DNA of 64,000 bases from Henningerozyma blattae CBS 6284 (Eukaryota > Ascomycota > Saccharomycetes > Saccharomycetales > Saccharomycetaceae), in contig NC_020194.1 in NCBI RefSeq assembly GCF_000315915.1, positions 62,001-126,000 of the forward strand. The letters are read 5' to 3'. Position 1 is the first letter of the stretch. The number at the start of each line of letters is the position of its first letter. The notes beneath the pieces are model-generated. The model was given only the letters and a program-made list of their open reading frames with translations. It was not told the DNA's origin and searched no databases. The translations under genes were made by a program, and so were the position numbers. This document shows, in pieces, positions 31,464 to 43,242 of this stretch.

Positions 31464-32300
31464 ATGGAAACCAGTCCATTCGTGAAACAATTAGGGTCTA
31501 ATAACAGAGTTGTTCGTGAAAATGCCTTGGAAAATGTCAAAAAATACTTAAAGAACAGAAGATTAGGCAAGACGAAACAAATTGAATTTGATAAATTATG
31601 GAAAGGTTTATATTTTGCCATGTGGTTCAGTGATCGTCCAAGACCTCAGCAACGTCTTGCCGATGAACTTGGGTCATTGTATGGGTTGTACATGGAAGGT
31701 GCAGATGGTAGTGAGGAAAAGATGACTGAAAATGATAAATCATTTATCAAGTTTTGTAAGAGTTATTGGAGAGTGATGTGTCTAGAATGGTATAATATCG
31801 ATCATCATCGTTTGGATAAATATTTATTGTTGATGAGACGTGTGTTGTTCAACCAATTGAAATATTTGAAGATGAGAGAATGGAACGAAGAATTGGTACA
31901 AGCATATATTGACAAGGTGTTGAAAAAATTACCCTTAAGTGGTGATAGAAAAGTATATACTGGTATCCCCATGCATATTGTGGATATTCTCTTGGATGAA
32001 TGGGTAAGGTTATTAACCGAGGAAGACGACGAAGATGATGATGATGAAGAAGAACCAGACGAAGACGAAGCTGCTCTGATTGAATCGATCAAAGAAACTC
32101 CATTGGATAAGATTATTGCCATCTTCCAGGATATATGCAGCGACGAAGATGTGAGTAAAGTCTTGAAAACAAGAATCAAAGAAGAATTATTGGAAGATGT
32201 AAGATTGGTGAAATGGGGTATTATAGAGCCACTTGAAGAAGACCCCGCTGAAGAACAAGAAAGTGACAACGACGGTACAGAATGGGCTGGTTTTGACTAG
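31464..32300 (+). CDS. RRP1: Ribosomal RNA processing protein Rrp1 (NOP52 family)
   Basis: Rrp1 is a nucleolar 60S-assembly factor needed for 27S pre-rRNA processing. The product has 278 residues, the same length as I recall for S. cerevisiae. The NOP52 domain covers most of it: [76 protein letters not shown]. An acidic Asp/Glu tract follows at about residue 190 (encoded at 32020-32075), then a conserved tail ending EWAGFD. It lies next to SSS1 on the same strand, as with YDR087C/YDR086C. Confidence 0.97.
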   Translation: METSPFVKQLGSNNRVVRENALENVKKYLKNRRLGKTKQIEFDKLWKGLYFAMWFSDRPRPQQRLADELGSLYGLYMEGADGSEEKMTENDKSFIKFCKSYWRVMCLEWYNIDHHRLDKYLLLMRRVLFNQLKYLKMREWNEELVQAYIDKVLKKLPLSGDRKVYTGIPMHIVDILLDEWVRLLTEEDDEDDDDEEEPDEDEAALIESIKETPLDKIIAIFQDICSDEDVSKVLKTRIKEELLEDVRLVKWGIIEPLEEDPAEEQESDNDGTEWAGFD

Positions 32301-32427
32301 ATCGGTATGTATGGCATATTTGCATGTTGCATGTTTTGTATAGTATATCCTAAATAGTTTGTATTCCCATAATATAATATAATATAATATAAGGTATATA
32401 TATATGTGTATCCCAAAATATTTCATG

Positions 32428-32439
32428 CCGGACGGGTAA
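32428..32439 (+). promoter_or_regulatory. Reb1-type site upstream of SSS1
   Basis: CGGGTAA (32433-32439) is an exact Reb1 core, about 150 bp before the SSS1 ATG and downstream of RRP1. It overlaps a CCGGAC hexamer shared with the RRP1 and BUR6 promoters. A role in separating the tandem transcripts is plausible. Confidence 0.6.
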
Positions 32440-32590
32440 CTCGCCGATTCTCGTGTTCCGGAATCGACTATATATAAGGCAGTTGGAAATGCTTGAAAAA
32501 TCCTCTACGTGTCCCCATATTATATATAACACGAAACATATATAAAAAAAGAGACTATCACTCTCACAACCCACACACACACAAGACATA

Positions 32591-32803
32591 ATGGCCAAAG
32601 AAAGCAGTGCAATGGACAAGCTCTCGGAAAGTCCAATCGAATTTATCAGAGAAGGTAGCCAATTTCTATCCAAATGTAAGAAACCAGATGTCAAAGAATA
32701 CACCAAGATTATCCGTGCTGTGGGTATTGGTTTCGTTGCTGTAGGTGCCATCGGATACGCCATCAAGTTGGTGCATATTCCTATCCGTTACTTAATTGTG
32801 TAA
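32591..32803 (+). CDS. SSS1: Sec61 complex gamma subunit Sss1
   Basis: This is a tail-anchored ER translocon subunit of 70 residues (S. cerevisiae about 80, with a longer N-terminus). The conserved cytosolic helix SPIEFIREGSQFLSKCKKPD is followed by the SecE/Sec61-gamma motif EYTKIIRAVGIGFVAVGAIG. One membrane span runs to the C-terminus (KLVHIPIRYLIV). It lies between RRP1 and BUR6, all three on plus. A run of CA dinucleotides just precedes the ATG. Confidence 0.98.
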   Translation: MAKESSAMDKLSESPIEFIREGSQFLSKCKKPDVKEYTKIIRAVGIGFVAVGAIGYAIKLVHIPIRYLIV

Positions 32804-33034
32804 TTGCATAGCCATATCCGTATATTCATATATCCATATATATATATATCTTTATAGCTTTTGATATACTTGTGTACTACTTAGATATATTTCCAGTACT
32901 TAGACAGTTAACAACGTGACCACGTGACCTCAAATTAACGGAAACAAAAAATCCATGAGAAAATTTCAAATAGAAAATTCCACAAGAAAAAAATATGAAA
33001 AAAGAAAAAAGAAACGACACGTTTCAGTCGTTTC

Positions 33035-33149
33035 CACCCGGACACCGAGTTTTCTCCGCTCAGCGTGTTTTCCTTGAAGATTGTCTCAACGTATATAAGC
33101 GGACGCTCCAACAAGAGACTCTTCGCGCCGAAACGGCTTCGCGCCGAAA
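33035..33149 (+). promoter_or_regulatory. BUR6 promoter and leader: CCGGAC element, TATA, GC-rich repeat
   Basis: CACCCGGACACCGAGTTTTC (from 33035) matches the RRP1 element with one difference. A TATATAA lies near 33093. The leader then holds a 12-bp direct repeat TTCGCGCCGAAA (33122-33133 and 33138-33149) that resembles E2F/MBF sites. This patch is far richer in GC than its surroundings. Confidence 0.6.
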
Positions 33150-33160
33150 ACCAGTGCACC

Positions 33161-33568
33161 ATGGACCCTAGCCCTGAACAACCCCATAACGCAACCCTCG
33201 CGCACGTGAGCAGCCCTGACGGCGGCAATGAGCATATGCATCAACTTGTGGATGAACCATTAACACAAGTGTTTGATAGAGTTAAGACACATTTTCCCCC
33301 TGCTAAGATTAAGAAGATCATGCAGACTGATGAAGATATCGGTAAAGTATCACAAGCTACGCCTGTGCTGGCGGGTAAAGCGCTTGAATGTTTTATAGCT
33401 TTATTGGTACAACGTAGCTGTGCTGCTGCCGGTGAAGCAGGTGCTCGTCGTGTTAGTGGCGAGATATTACGTGATACGATTTTGCATGATGAACAGTTTG
33501 ATTTCTTACGTGATACTGTTTGTGGAGGACAAGCGCGTGATGTGGCGGATGATTCTTCGACTGTATAA
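33161..33568 (+). CDS. BUR6: NC2 alpha, negative cofactor 2 subunit Bur6
   Basis: This is the histone-fold subunit of NC2 (with Ncb2), which binds TBP-DNA and represses or redistributes TBP. The core VFDRVKTHFPPAKIKKIMQT, DEDIGKVSQATPVLAGKALE and FIALLVQ is nearly identical to S. cerevisiae Bur6. The product has 135 residues from the ATG at 33161 (S. cerevisiae about 142). An in-frame ATG at 33065 would add 32 residues but would place a TATATAA box inside the gene, so 33161 is preferred. Arginine is mostly CGT/CGC, unlike neighbouring genes that favour AGA, and the N-terminal coding part is GC-rich. YER159C is the S. cerevisiae counterpart. Confidence 0.95.
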   Translation: MDPSPEQPHNATLAHVSSPDGGNEHMHQLVDEPLTQVFDRVKTHFPPAKIKKIMQTDEDIGKVSQATPVLAGKALECFIALLVQRSCAAAGEAGARRVSGEILRDTILHDEQFDFLRDTVCGGQARDVADDSSTV

Positions 33569-36287
33569 TTAATTAATTTTATGGGTTTAAAAAAGGGAAA
33601 AAAACACACACAAAAAAATAAAATATAACGAATCAAATATTTATATGTATATGTATATACCTATAATAATTTTCACTATATAATCATTTCTATTGATATA
33701 AAAAAATAACCATTGCAACGGGCCGTTCTAGATTTGTCAAGGTTAGCCGCGGAGCCTTTTTCCGATGAGCTATTTGATAGGGGGGTGGTTAAGAAGATAT
33801 ATTTTTAGGTTTGGGTTGTTTTTAAATAACTTTTTTTTTTAGTTGGGTCTCGACTGAATGAATAATTTTTGTTTTTTTATTTTATAATTGAATTAGGGCA
33901 TTCTGTTATTCATTGATAAATATCGTGGAGTTGTATCAAGATGGTTTGAACTTATACGTTTTCATTGCCTTGCTCGAATAAAAAAATATTCAGATAAATA
34001 TCAGTTGTGAATCTAATATATGGTTCATAGTAACGGGTGAGTAGCACTTGCAGTGCTATGAATCTTGAAGTAAGCTTCTGACGAATGGTATCTTGTAAGC
34101 TATAGGCAAATATTATAGAAAAGAGATTTAATCCCTATTCAGTGGTTTTCTTTAGCATTAAAAAAAGTTTTTATAAGAGAGGGATGTATTAAAGTATTTA
34201 TGACTATTTGGGTTCTTTATGTAATCACTCTATGATATTAAACGTATTATGAGGCTTTTCATGTTTATGCATTTAATACAAAGGGTTTTTCATTTTGGAG
34301 GGGGGGGTCGGAGATAAATAGCATAGTTAATATGCAAGGAATTACATCAGTTGCAATGTTTTCGGTGGAAGCTGAAGGTCCCCTATAGACTCACAAATAG
34401 GATCGAAAAACACATGACCACCTTACCTTATTATTCCTGGTTATCCTAATGGCATATTATCTAAAAGTCTCAATCACTATGCTGGAATTTGGGAGAGGCT
34501 GACATTATCTAGTAATGATGTTTTTGATGTAATACTGGATTATTTCTTTCACATAATTTATAGGCATCTATATTCATTTTACAAAATATGCTATTTAGAT
34601 AATAAAATAAAACAAGGTTCATTTATAAACGTTCTTTAACACCAAAGAGCATTTCTTCCGAGTAATCAATACCTTAATTATAAACTAAACTAGACAGGTC
34701 AAAATTAAGATGTAATATGAAAAAATAGTAATAATAATTATTTTCATGATAGATATTGTGGCACACTTGTACGATAACATCTTCTTGTTTGACCTTATCG
34801 ATCTCTGATATCGCTACTATAAACCATAAACAATACCAAACATATCAACACCTGTAATTAAAGCCACATATGAAATAAATTAATGAGTCATTAATGCCAA
34901 GGCTCGTAAATATGCAAGTACTATTATATATTTCCAAGATAGAAATTGAAAATGAACTCTATAATTGTTGGATTGTAATCATAGAACCATAATCACTTCT
35001 TGAACTTGGAAGTTCTTACCATCTTTACTATGAAATATTTTTATTTAATATATCCATATACTTGTATTGAGAACTAATTATTTGACATATATTATGTTAA
35101 AATAAGTAGATGGCTTGATACAAGCGATAGTCAATGTTTATATTTGGTTACGAGATTATATAGCACTATAAATATATATAACGTTTGATCTTAGTACAGA
35201 TCTCAATTTTTATACAAAGAACAGAAATTATTGCTATCTAATTTATTTATTTATCTTCTTGTAATTTAAAGATCATAAGAAAATAGGGAAGAGTTGTTAG
35301 CGTTCATTATTGAGTTAGAAAAAGTGTTGGCGGCAATTCCACTTGGTCTAAATTTGTCTCATTTGTTGATAAAGCTTCTTAATATTATTTTTTTGATTAA
35401 ATCTTTTTCAACTTTTATGATATGAGTATCAGTCATCTGATATGTATAAAATGTTATAAACAAATATTTAGTGTAAATTGGCTACTAAAAAAATTGAAAA
35501 AAATAAATTTAATTGAAGTACAAACTAACCTCATAACCACTGACCTTAGAATTAATCAATTATTTCTTTAAGTACAGTCATCTGAAACTACGAAACCACA
35601 CTCTAGTTTTAAAAACATTACAAAATCTTACTAAAATTATTTCTTAAGCTATATTAAAGCTCGTCTATGCAAATAAGACTAGCAAGCCAATAATATGGAT
35701 TCCAGTACCCTTTTTGGATACTTTATTATACCATTTTTCAATATATACCGAAATACTTGTCAGGTAAGAATAAAAGTATAGTTTCAACTCCCTCCAGATC
35801 TTATTTTAGTCTGTTTAAGTAGTAATTAGCTCTCTTATTTTATTAATTGACTATATAAAAAAACAAAAAGAAAAAAACGAGAAAATGTCCTGAGCAGTTC
35901 CCTTTTGATACCATTTTGCTTTCAAATTCTGTTCCTCTATTTCCATTAATATTTTTATGGGCAACTTGCAAGACTAAATTTTAAAATTCTTGCAGGGTGC
36001 ACAATATCAGGTACATTTTACAATACAAAAATGCATATATTCTTTTTTCTTCTTTATAATAATTGTAACTGATAATATGAGCAAGATATAGTGTACAACT
36101 AAATTGATTTTTACTAGACTTTGCGAGTAATTTTTATAAATAAGAATAAAATTTTTAAAATATATTGAAAATATACACTTGGTATGTATATATGCTAGAT
36201 AAAAAATATACAGTTTAGAATCGCTGTTTTGGTATGTTGTGAAAATGAATGCAGAATTAGATCGAAAGTTAGAAATGTTTGAAAAAA
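33569..36287. other. 2.7 kb gene-poor region between BUR6 and metallothionein
   Basis: No supportable gene. An orphan PAC-like CGATGAGCT lies at 33763-33771, and a GCACTTGCAGTGC palindrome lies at about 34047-34059. The rest is AT-rich. Decayed LTR material is possible (a TGTTGGATTG near 34966 and a TATA-rich stretch near 35170), but no paired ends were found. Confidence 0.5.
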
Positions 36288-36725
36288 TTAGCATGAGCAT
36301 CCCTTCTTTGTAGGACATTTACATTCTTCACACTTGCATGGAGAGCAAGAGCCACATTTAGCTGGAGCACAGGAGCAATCTTGGCATGTACAACTTGAAT
36401 CTTTACTGCCATTACATTTGCAGGCAGTACTCTTTTCAGCTGAGCATTCACAACTGTTTTTTTTCTCAGAGCATTCACAATTGTTTTTTACCTCAGGACA
36501 TTCACAATTGTCTTTTTTCTCAGAGCATTCACAACTGTTTTTTGGCTTTTCAGAACATCCACAGTTATTATTGTTCTTTTCAGAACATTTGCAATCTGTG
36601 CATTTGCAATCTATGCATTTACATGATTTTCCTGGGCATTGAGAACATTCACATGTTGAACATTCACAGACATTGCATTGGCAATCTTGGCAGTTGTTAC
36701 AGTTTGAAGTATTAGTTGAAGACAT
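36288..36725 (-). CDS. Cysteine-rich metallothionein, copy 1
   Basis: The 145-residue protein contains 39 cysteines, almost all in C-x-C or C-x2-C spacing, with no aromatic residues. This composition is diagnostic of a metallothionein that buffers copper, cadmium or zinc. The N-terminus MSSTNTSNCNNCQDCQC is followed by short CxC modules, a central array of about ten-residue units (SEKKDNCEC type), and a C-terminal CxC block ending KKGCSC. It is longer than S. cerevisiae Cup1 (61 residues) and not clearly homologous to it. It is one of two tandem copies; this one has an extra TDCKC module and an extra SEKKNSCEC unit. The metal specificity is not readable from sequence. Confidence 0.9.
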   Translation of the reverse strand: MSSTNTSNCNNCQDCQCNVCECSTCECSQCPGKSCKCIDCKCTDCKCSEKNNNNCGCSEKPKNSCECSEKKDNCECPEVKNNCECSEKKNSCECSAEKSTACKCNGSKDSSCTCQDCSCAPAKCGSCSPCKCEECKCPTKKGCSC

Positions 36726-36828
36726 TGATATTAGTAGGATTTTGTGTTATTTTGTTGATGATATCTTATTCTTTACAATAAACTAAACTTCAAATATAAT
36801 TTTTCTAAAAACCAAGGTTCTTGCTTCT

Positions 36829-36836
36829 CTTTTATA
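36829..36836 (-). promoter_or_regulatory. TATA box of metallothionein copy 1
   Basis: TATAAAAG on the minus strand, about 104 bp before the ATG. Further upstream, TTTGCTGTC on the plus strand resembles an Ace1/Amt1 metal-response core with one mismatch. Confidence 0.6.
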
Positions 36837-36898
36837 TCAAATATTTTTCACTCATTGCGTATTATTTGCTGTCATCGATGATCAGTGCGAAGTTTTAC

Positions 36899-36918
36899 NN
36901 NNNNNNNNNNNNNNNNNN
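36899..36918. other. Assembly gap (20 N)
   Basis: Twenty N bases lie between the copy 1 promoter and the copy 2 stop codon, inside a tandem duplication. The true length and content are unknown. The sequence left of the gap ends in the same bases (gcgaagttttac) that continue at 37465 in the other copy. Confidence 0.98.
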
Positions 36919-37293
36919 TTAGGTACATTTGCATTCTTCACACTTGCATGGAGAGCAAGAGCCGCATTTAGCTGAAGCACAGGTACAATCTTGGCATGTA
37001 CAACTTGAATCTTTACTGCCATTACAGTTGCAGGCAGTACTCTTTTCAACTGAGCATTTACAATTGTTTTTTTCCTCAGGACATTCACAATTGTCTTTTT
37101 TCTCAGAGCATTCACAACTGTTTTTTGGCTTTTCAGAACATCCACAGTTACTATTGTTCTTTTCAGAACATTTGCAATCTATGCATTTACATGATTTTCC
37201 TGGGCATTGAGAACATTCACATGTTGAACATTTACAGACATTGCATTGGCAATCTTGGCAGTTGTTACAGTTTGAAGTATTAGTTGAAGACAT
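36919..37293 (-). CDS. Metallothionein, copy 2, 3' end broken at the gap
   Basis: This copy has 124 residues and 33 cysteines, nearly identical to copy 1 apart from two missing repeat units and scattered substitutions. Its last codons read TGT ACC TAA directly beside the gap, where copy 1 reads TGT CCT ACA and continues for eight more residues. An extra A shifts the frame to a premature stop, so the end is probably an assembly artefact. The promoter to the right (37294-37465) is almost identical to that of copy 1, with TATAAAAG at 37396-37403. Confidence 0.85.
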   Translation of the reverse strand: MSSTNTSNCNNCQDCQCNVCKCSTCECSQCPGKSCKCIDCKCSEKNNSNCGCSEKPKNSCECSEKKDNCECPEEKNNCKCSVEKSTACNCNGSKDSSCTCQDCTCASAKCGSCSPCKCEECKCT

Positions 37294-37465
37294 TGGTATT
37301 AGAGGATTTTGTGTTATTTTGTTGATGATATCTTATTCTTTACAATAAAACTAAACTTCAAATATAATTTTTCAAAAACCAAGGTTCTTGCTTCTCTTTT
37401 ATATCAAATATTTTTCACTCATTGCGTATTATTTGCTGTCATCGATGATCAGTGCGAAGTTTTAC

Positions 37466-38438
37466 AGCGAATCTCTCGCGCCAGCAATATGCCGCACTAG
37501 ATTCCCAGAGCTAAAACTCCGCAAATTGAAAAAAAAGCACAACAACCTGTCAGTGAAAATTTCTCAAAGAGTAATTTTCATCTACAAAGAATTCCCCTAT
37601 AGTGTTTGGCATTTGCCTGATTTGAACCCTTACTTTAGTCTTGGAATTATCTAGAAATGGTTTTCTTCAAGTTAAATACGATACGTAATTAAAATTTATT
37701 TTACCTGGAATAAATTATACATTTATAATGCTACATTGCATGTGAAATTAACGTAATACTATAATATTCTATTGAATAAAACACTTAAAAGTTTAGTATT
37801 ATTTACACTCATAAGTACTTCTATCAAATGTGGAACATTAATAAGCATTACCATATATCTGTTTTTAAGTATCCCGAATCATCTAAATATTTAGGTTGGT
37901 TTAATCAATACATTCATATAGAATTGAATTAACGCAATAAAATGTCTTCAGATACAGTATAATTAGTTATAAGCTAATAATAAGATGTAGTTTTTCATTC
38001 ACATATAGTCCTTTAGAATTAGATGAATAATCAATAGGAGCTCTTACAATATGTTTTTTTCATCAGGAACATATTCTTTGTTGATAATTAAATAGATTGT
38101 AGTCTGACATGTGAAAAAAAAGGAATTCCATAGCATACCATGATCATTTTTAGTTTTTCAAAACACTCTTTATTATTTAGATATAAAATCAAAATTCCTA
38201 TTATATAGTGATCTGGCTAGTATTTTACAGATGACTATAACCCTGATTATTCTTATAACTATAACTTACTTATCTTATTCTGTGTAATTCTATATAGATG
38301 TCTCATGGGTATCGCTTTATATACAAGCGAGTTTACACGTCGCAATATGTTGACGCGAACGTCTCTGATTTAGTTAGGGCTTGTAAGCTCCTAACCCTTG
38401 ACACAGTGTACTGACAGTATCACTATGCCACAAATTTC
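37466..38438. other. Spacer right of the metallothionein array
   Basis: About 970 bp. The first part (AGCGAATCTCTCGCGCC) is the upstream promoter of copy 2. The remainder is AT-rich, without a gene. Confidence 0.5.
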
Positions 38439-38863
38439 TGTTGTAATACGAGACTGACAGGACAAGGATGGTGTTTCAGAGTTCGGATGGTACTGAGATC
38501 AGTAGTTACAGGTTGTATTACACAAGATTATTGTACCTCCCATTGGTCCTTCTCTTTATAGTATATAATAATATATTGATCTATACATGCTCCTTATATA
38601 CTTCTTTAGAGCTGGACAGTTCCGGGTGCATAGTTACAAGATGCGGTACACTCATTGAAACCTGGGTGTCATTCTTACTAATAGGTGTCCGAGATGAACC
38701 AGAAGTGGGTGCAGATTCAGTGGTTACAGTTGATGTTCTACACCAGCTGAATAGTTGTTTCTCAGCTGTGGTCAGCTGATCTGTCCTCTCTCGAGGCTTC
38801 TCTTGTACTGATTTCTTGTAAGTATTACGTGAAATGCAACAGCGCTTAGACAGTTTTACAACA
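38439..38863. mobile_element. Possible LTR-like element with TGTTGTAA / TTTACAACA ends
   Basis: The segment starts TGTTGTAATACGAG and ends CAGTTTTACAACA, giving inverted tips like Ty3-type LTRs. Seven bases beyond its right end, TGTTGTAAAC begins again, forming a palindromic junction. It contains open frames on both strands (38468-38779 plus; 38581-38901 minus) that match nothing I know. There is no perfect target duplication (atttc versus aaatc). Higher GC than the flanks suggests foreign origin. Confidence 0.3.
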
Positions 38864-38983
38864 AAATCACTGTTGTAAACCAACTTAGAAGTACGATACA
38901 CTTAATTAGTAACTACCAAAACTTAACTTAACAATCTTATTAACTTAACACCAGTTAATACTTCGAACTTACGAATATAATTG

Positions 38984-39200
38984 TGCTGGAATATGATTAT
39001 ATCATTTTCTATTAAGTGGTAAAGGACTTTTTATCCGTGACTTATTGTTTAAAATGTGTTTTTCTTATTATATCGAAAAACACTATTTAAGAAATATATT
39101 CATTTTATTTATAGTATTTACTATATATTTCTAAAAAAAAGTAATCGTCTTTACATCTTAAACACTGTATAACAGTGTCTAACTCTCTTGAACCCCAGTA
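38984..39200. mobile_element. Solo LTR A (Ty1/copia-like)
   Basis: The 217-bp element begins TGCTGGAATATGATTATA and ends AACCCCAGTA. It is flanked by a perfect 5-bp target duplication AATTG (38979-38983 and 39201-39205). It is homologous along its length to the element at 43966-44180. The ends resemble the Ty1 delta ends TGTTGGAATA...CCCAACA with substitutions. It lies about 320 bp upstream of tRNA-Met, fitting Ty1-like targeting to Pol III genes. Confidence 0.88.
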
Positions 39201-39521
39201 AATTGTTGTTCTGTTTAAACTAAATAACTATATAAAAGAACTATAAATTTATATCTTAAGTCTGAAAAGCTGGCCTTAAAATACTTTTCAAAGGTCAACG
39301 CCAGCTTTTCCATTTTACTTTAATTGGACTGTTTATAAACTTACTTACAAGGGTAGGAGTGCACAGTTTGAGTAATGTTGGCTAACTAGTAGAGATTATG
39401 CATCGAACCGATATTCACAGGTATGCAACTAGCAGTTGCTCAGTGTTGTGTATAATTTCTAGTTAGCAACTTGTAGATGAGTATAATGTTGATCTCGTCT
39501 ACAATAGTCACAATAACAAGT

Positions 39522-39593
39522 GCTTTGGTAGCTCAGTCGGAAGAGCGTCAGTCTCATAATCTGAAGGTCGAGAGTTCGAACCTCCCCAGAGCA
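39522..39593 (+). tRNA. tRNA-Met(CAU): tRNA-Met (CAT), elongator type
   Basis: A 72-nt intronless tRNA. Acceptor GCTTTGG pairs with CCAGAGC (one G-T), with discriminator A. The D arm has TAGCTCAGTCGG (A box), the anticodon CAT is at 39555-39557 in loop CTCATAA, and the T arm has GAGTTCGAACC (B box). It differs from S. cerevisiae elongator tRNA-Met mainly in the acceptor stem. The initiator type is excluded by the A1-U72-lacking acceptor and by loop sequences. Confidence 0.97.
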
Positions 39594-39607
39594 TTTATTT
39601 TTTGGAA
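39594..39607 (+). terminator. Pol III terminator of tRNA-Met
   Basis: A T-rich run with TTTATTTTTT directly follows the tRNA 3' end. Confidence 0.8.
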
Positions 39608-39784
39608 AAATTAGTTATCATGTGATACATATTCTAAGGATGCGTATCACGTGATTTCAAGGATTAATAATTATGTATAGATTCATCAAGGTCAGACATA
39701 TATCACGTGACACGAAAAACAAACATAGAACAAGAACTCGAGAATGTGAATATAAAAAGGAACAATCTTACACGAAGAACAAAT

Positions 39785-39832
39785 GAAGAAAGCAACGAAC
39801 GAAGAAAGCAACGAACGAAGAAAGCAACGAAC
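39785..39832. repeat. Tandem repeat (GAAGAAAGCAACGAAC)x3
   Basis: Three perfect 16-bp units in noncoding DNA downstream of tRNA-Met. Confidence 0.95.
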
Positions 39833-41253
39833 GGGTTGAGTTTCTAAGTCTAGAGTAAAATATTAATATCTTAATTACCATACACAGTTAGATAAATAGA
39901 GCCTTTATACCAAGTATAATATAGTTAGAACTCCGACTTGCTGTAATAGAAGAAGGAGGAGGCATTTACAAGATACATAGATTGGGACCACAAAAATTGT
40001 GACATGATGTCTCTTTTGGCATGTGGTAAAATAATATAAGAAGGTATTAAATATTATATCCATTAAGTTTAACTTTTCATTCTTATAAAAAAATGAATGT
40101 TTTATAATCTAACTTTAGTAAAAAAAAGAAAAAAAAAGTACAAAATATTATCATAGAGAAAACTATTTAAGGTATGATTGCAAATACATTTACTTTATAT
40201 CGTCTAACCTTTTATCTGTTGTAATTATCCTCTATTAAGTAATAAAACATTGATTTTTTTTAAAAAAAATACATATATCCACATATATATTTACATGAAA
40301 AAAAAGAAATAAAAATTATGAAATATAAAATTTAGATTTTCCAAATCAATCCAATACCTTAAAAAAAAATCATTAAAAGAGTGACCAAACAAAAAAGCTA
40401 TAGCATGAGCTTAAATCAGGAGAACATTATGAAATATATTCGTAAACTAGTCGTTAATCTTCATTATTCGTTAGCAAAATTCAGAATTATTATGTCTCGT
40501 ATGAAACAGATAAAAATTGATACTCTTTATCTTGCATCTCTATTATGTCTTGTATAGTAATCACCGTATGATTATCTTTATGTATTTTAACGACGTATTT
40601 TTTAAAGTTACTGACTTGCTTAATTGGATTAAAATATTTGAGAATCCTTAATAATGTCAGCATGGTAATTTTATTTTTTGGCAGTCAATTATTTATTACT
40701 ATTTCAGACTTCATAAGAGCATGTGTGAATTCACTCTGATATATTAGTAGTCAGGCTTGTTAATATTTTTTTTTCACTTCACTTCTTAAAACAAAGTAAT
40801 TACTATGTGTTACGAAATAGACAAGAAAATACAACGTTGCATGATAGATATCATAAATTATACGTTGCATTATATATATGTGTGTATATACTGTTATGAC
40901 TACCTGATCAGTAGTAGTGTTGCTACACCAGATTTGTGATTACTTTTTTTAATAACAGACATCACGAACCTGCCATGTGAGTAGTACCTTTTCGGACAAA
41001 ATCTGACAAAGCATATTCCGATCCGATGTCTTACCAAGCGGTTTTTGTCAAACGGAGTTATATTTTAAATTTTAACTTGAGCTTAGGTAAGAAAGTCCGT
41101 GTAAGGAAAAGTTTAACGCACTATATATAAAATAAATAATGGGAAGTTAAAAAAATGCTATAAATATTTCCAAAAAGTGCTTATAGTGGTTATGTCTAGT
41201 ATGTAATAGGAAAATATAACAGCGGAAATGGCTGTAGTGTAGTATATGTGGCT

Positions 41254-43242
<1,989 letters not shown>

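Larger units (their letters stand above)
36726..37465. repeat. Tandem duplication unit around the metallothionein genes
   Basis: The about 170-bp promoter of copy 1 (36726-36898) recurs at 37294-37465 with a few small indels, and both downstream genes are paralogous. The repeat unit therefore spans the gene and its promoter, about 570 bp start to start plus the unknown gap. Confidence 0.85.
39594..41253. other. 1.66 kb spacer between tRNA-Met and the OYE gene
   Basis: It holds three E-box-like sites in the first 120 bp (ATCATGTGAT, ATCACGTGAT, ATCACGTGAC) and a 16-bp triple repeat, then AT-rich sequence with no gene. Confidence 0.5.

Noticed and set aside
33065..33160. Upstream in-frame ATG extending BUR6 by 32 residues.
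   Set aside because: It would put a TATATAA box and the GC-rich repeat inside the coding region; the conserved protein needs only the 33161 start.
34480..34700. TGCTGGAATTTGGG as the start of a third LTR of the A/B family.
   Set aside because: Similarity ends after about ten bases and no CCCAGTA end or target duplication follows.
36334..36715. Plus-strand frames rich in His, Ser and Phe over the metallothionein genes.
   Set aside because: They are antisense images of the Cys-rich repeats; the minus-strand frame has the functional CxC pattern and a TATA box.
37610..37640. TTTGAACCCT as the T-arm of a minus-strand tRNA.
   Set aside because: The flanking bases do not form a T-stem and no A box lies at the required distance.
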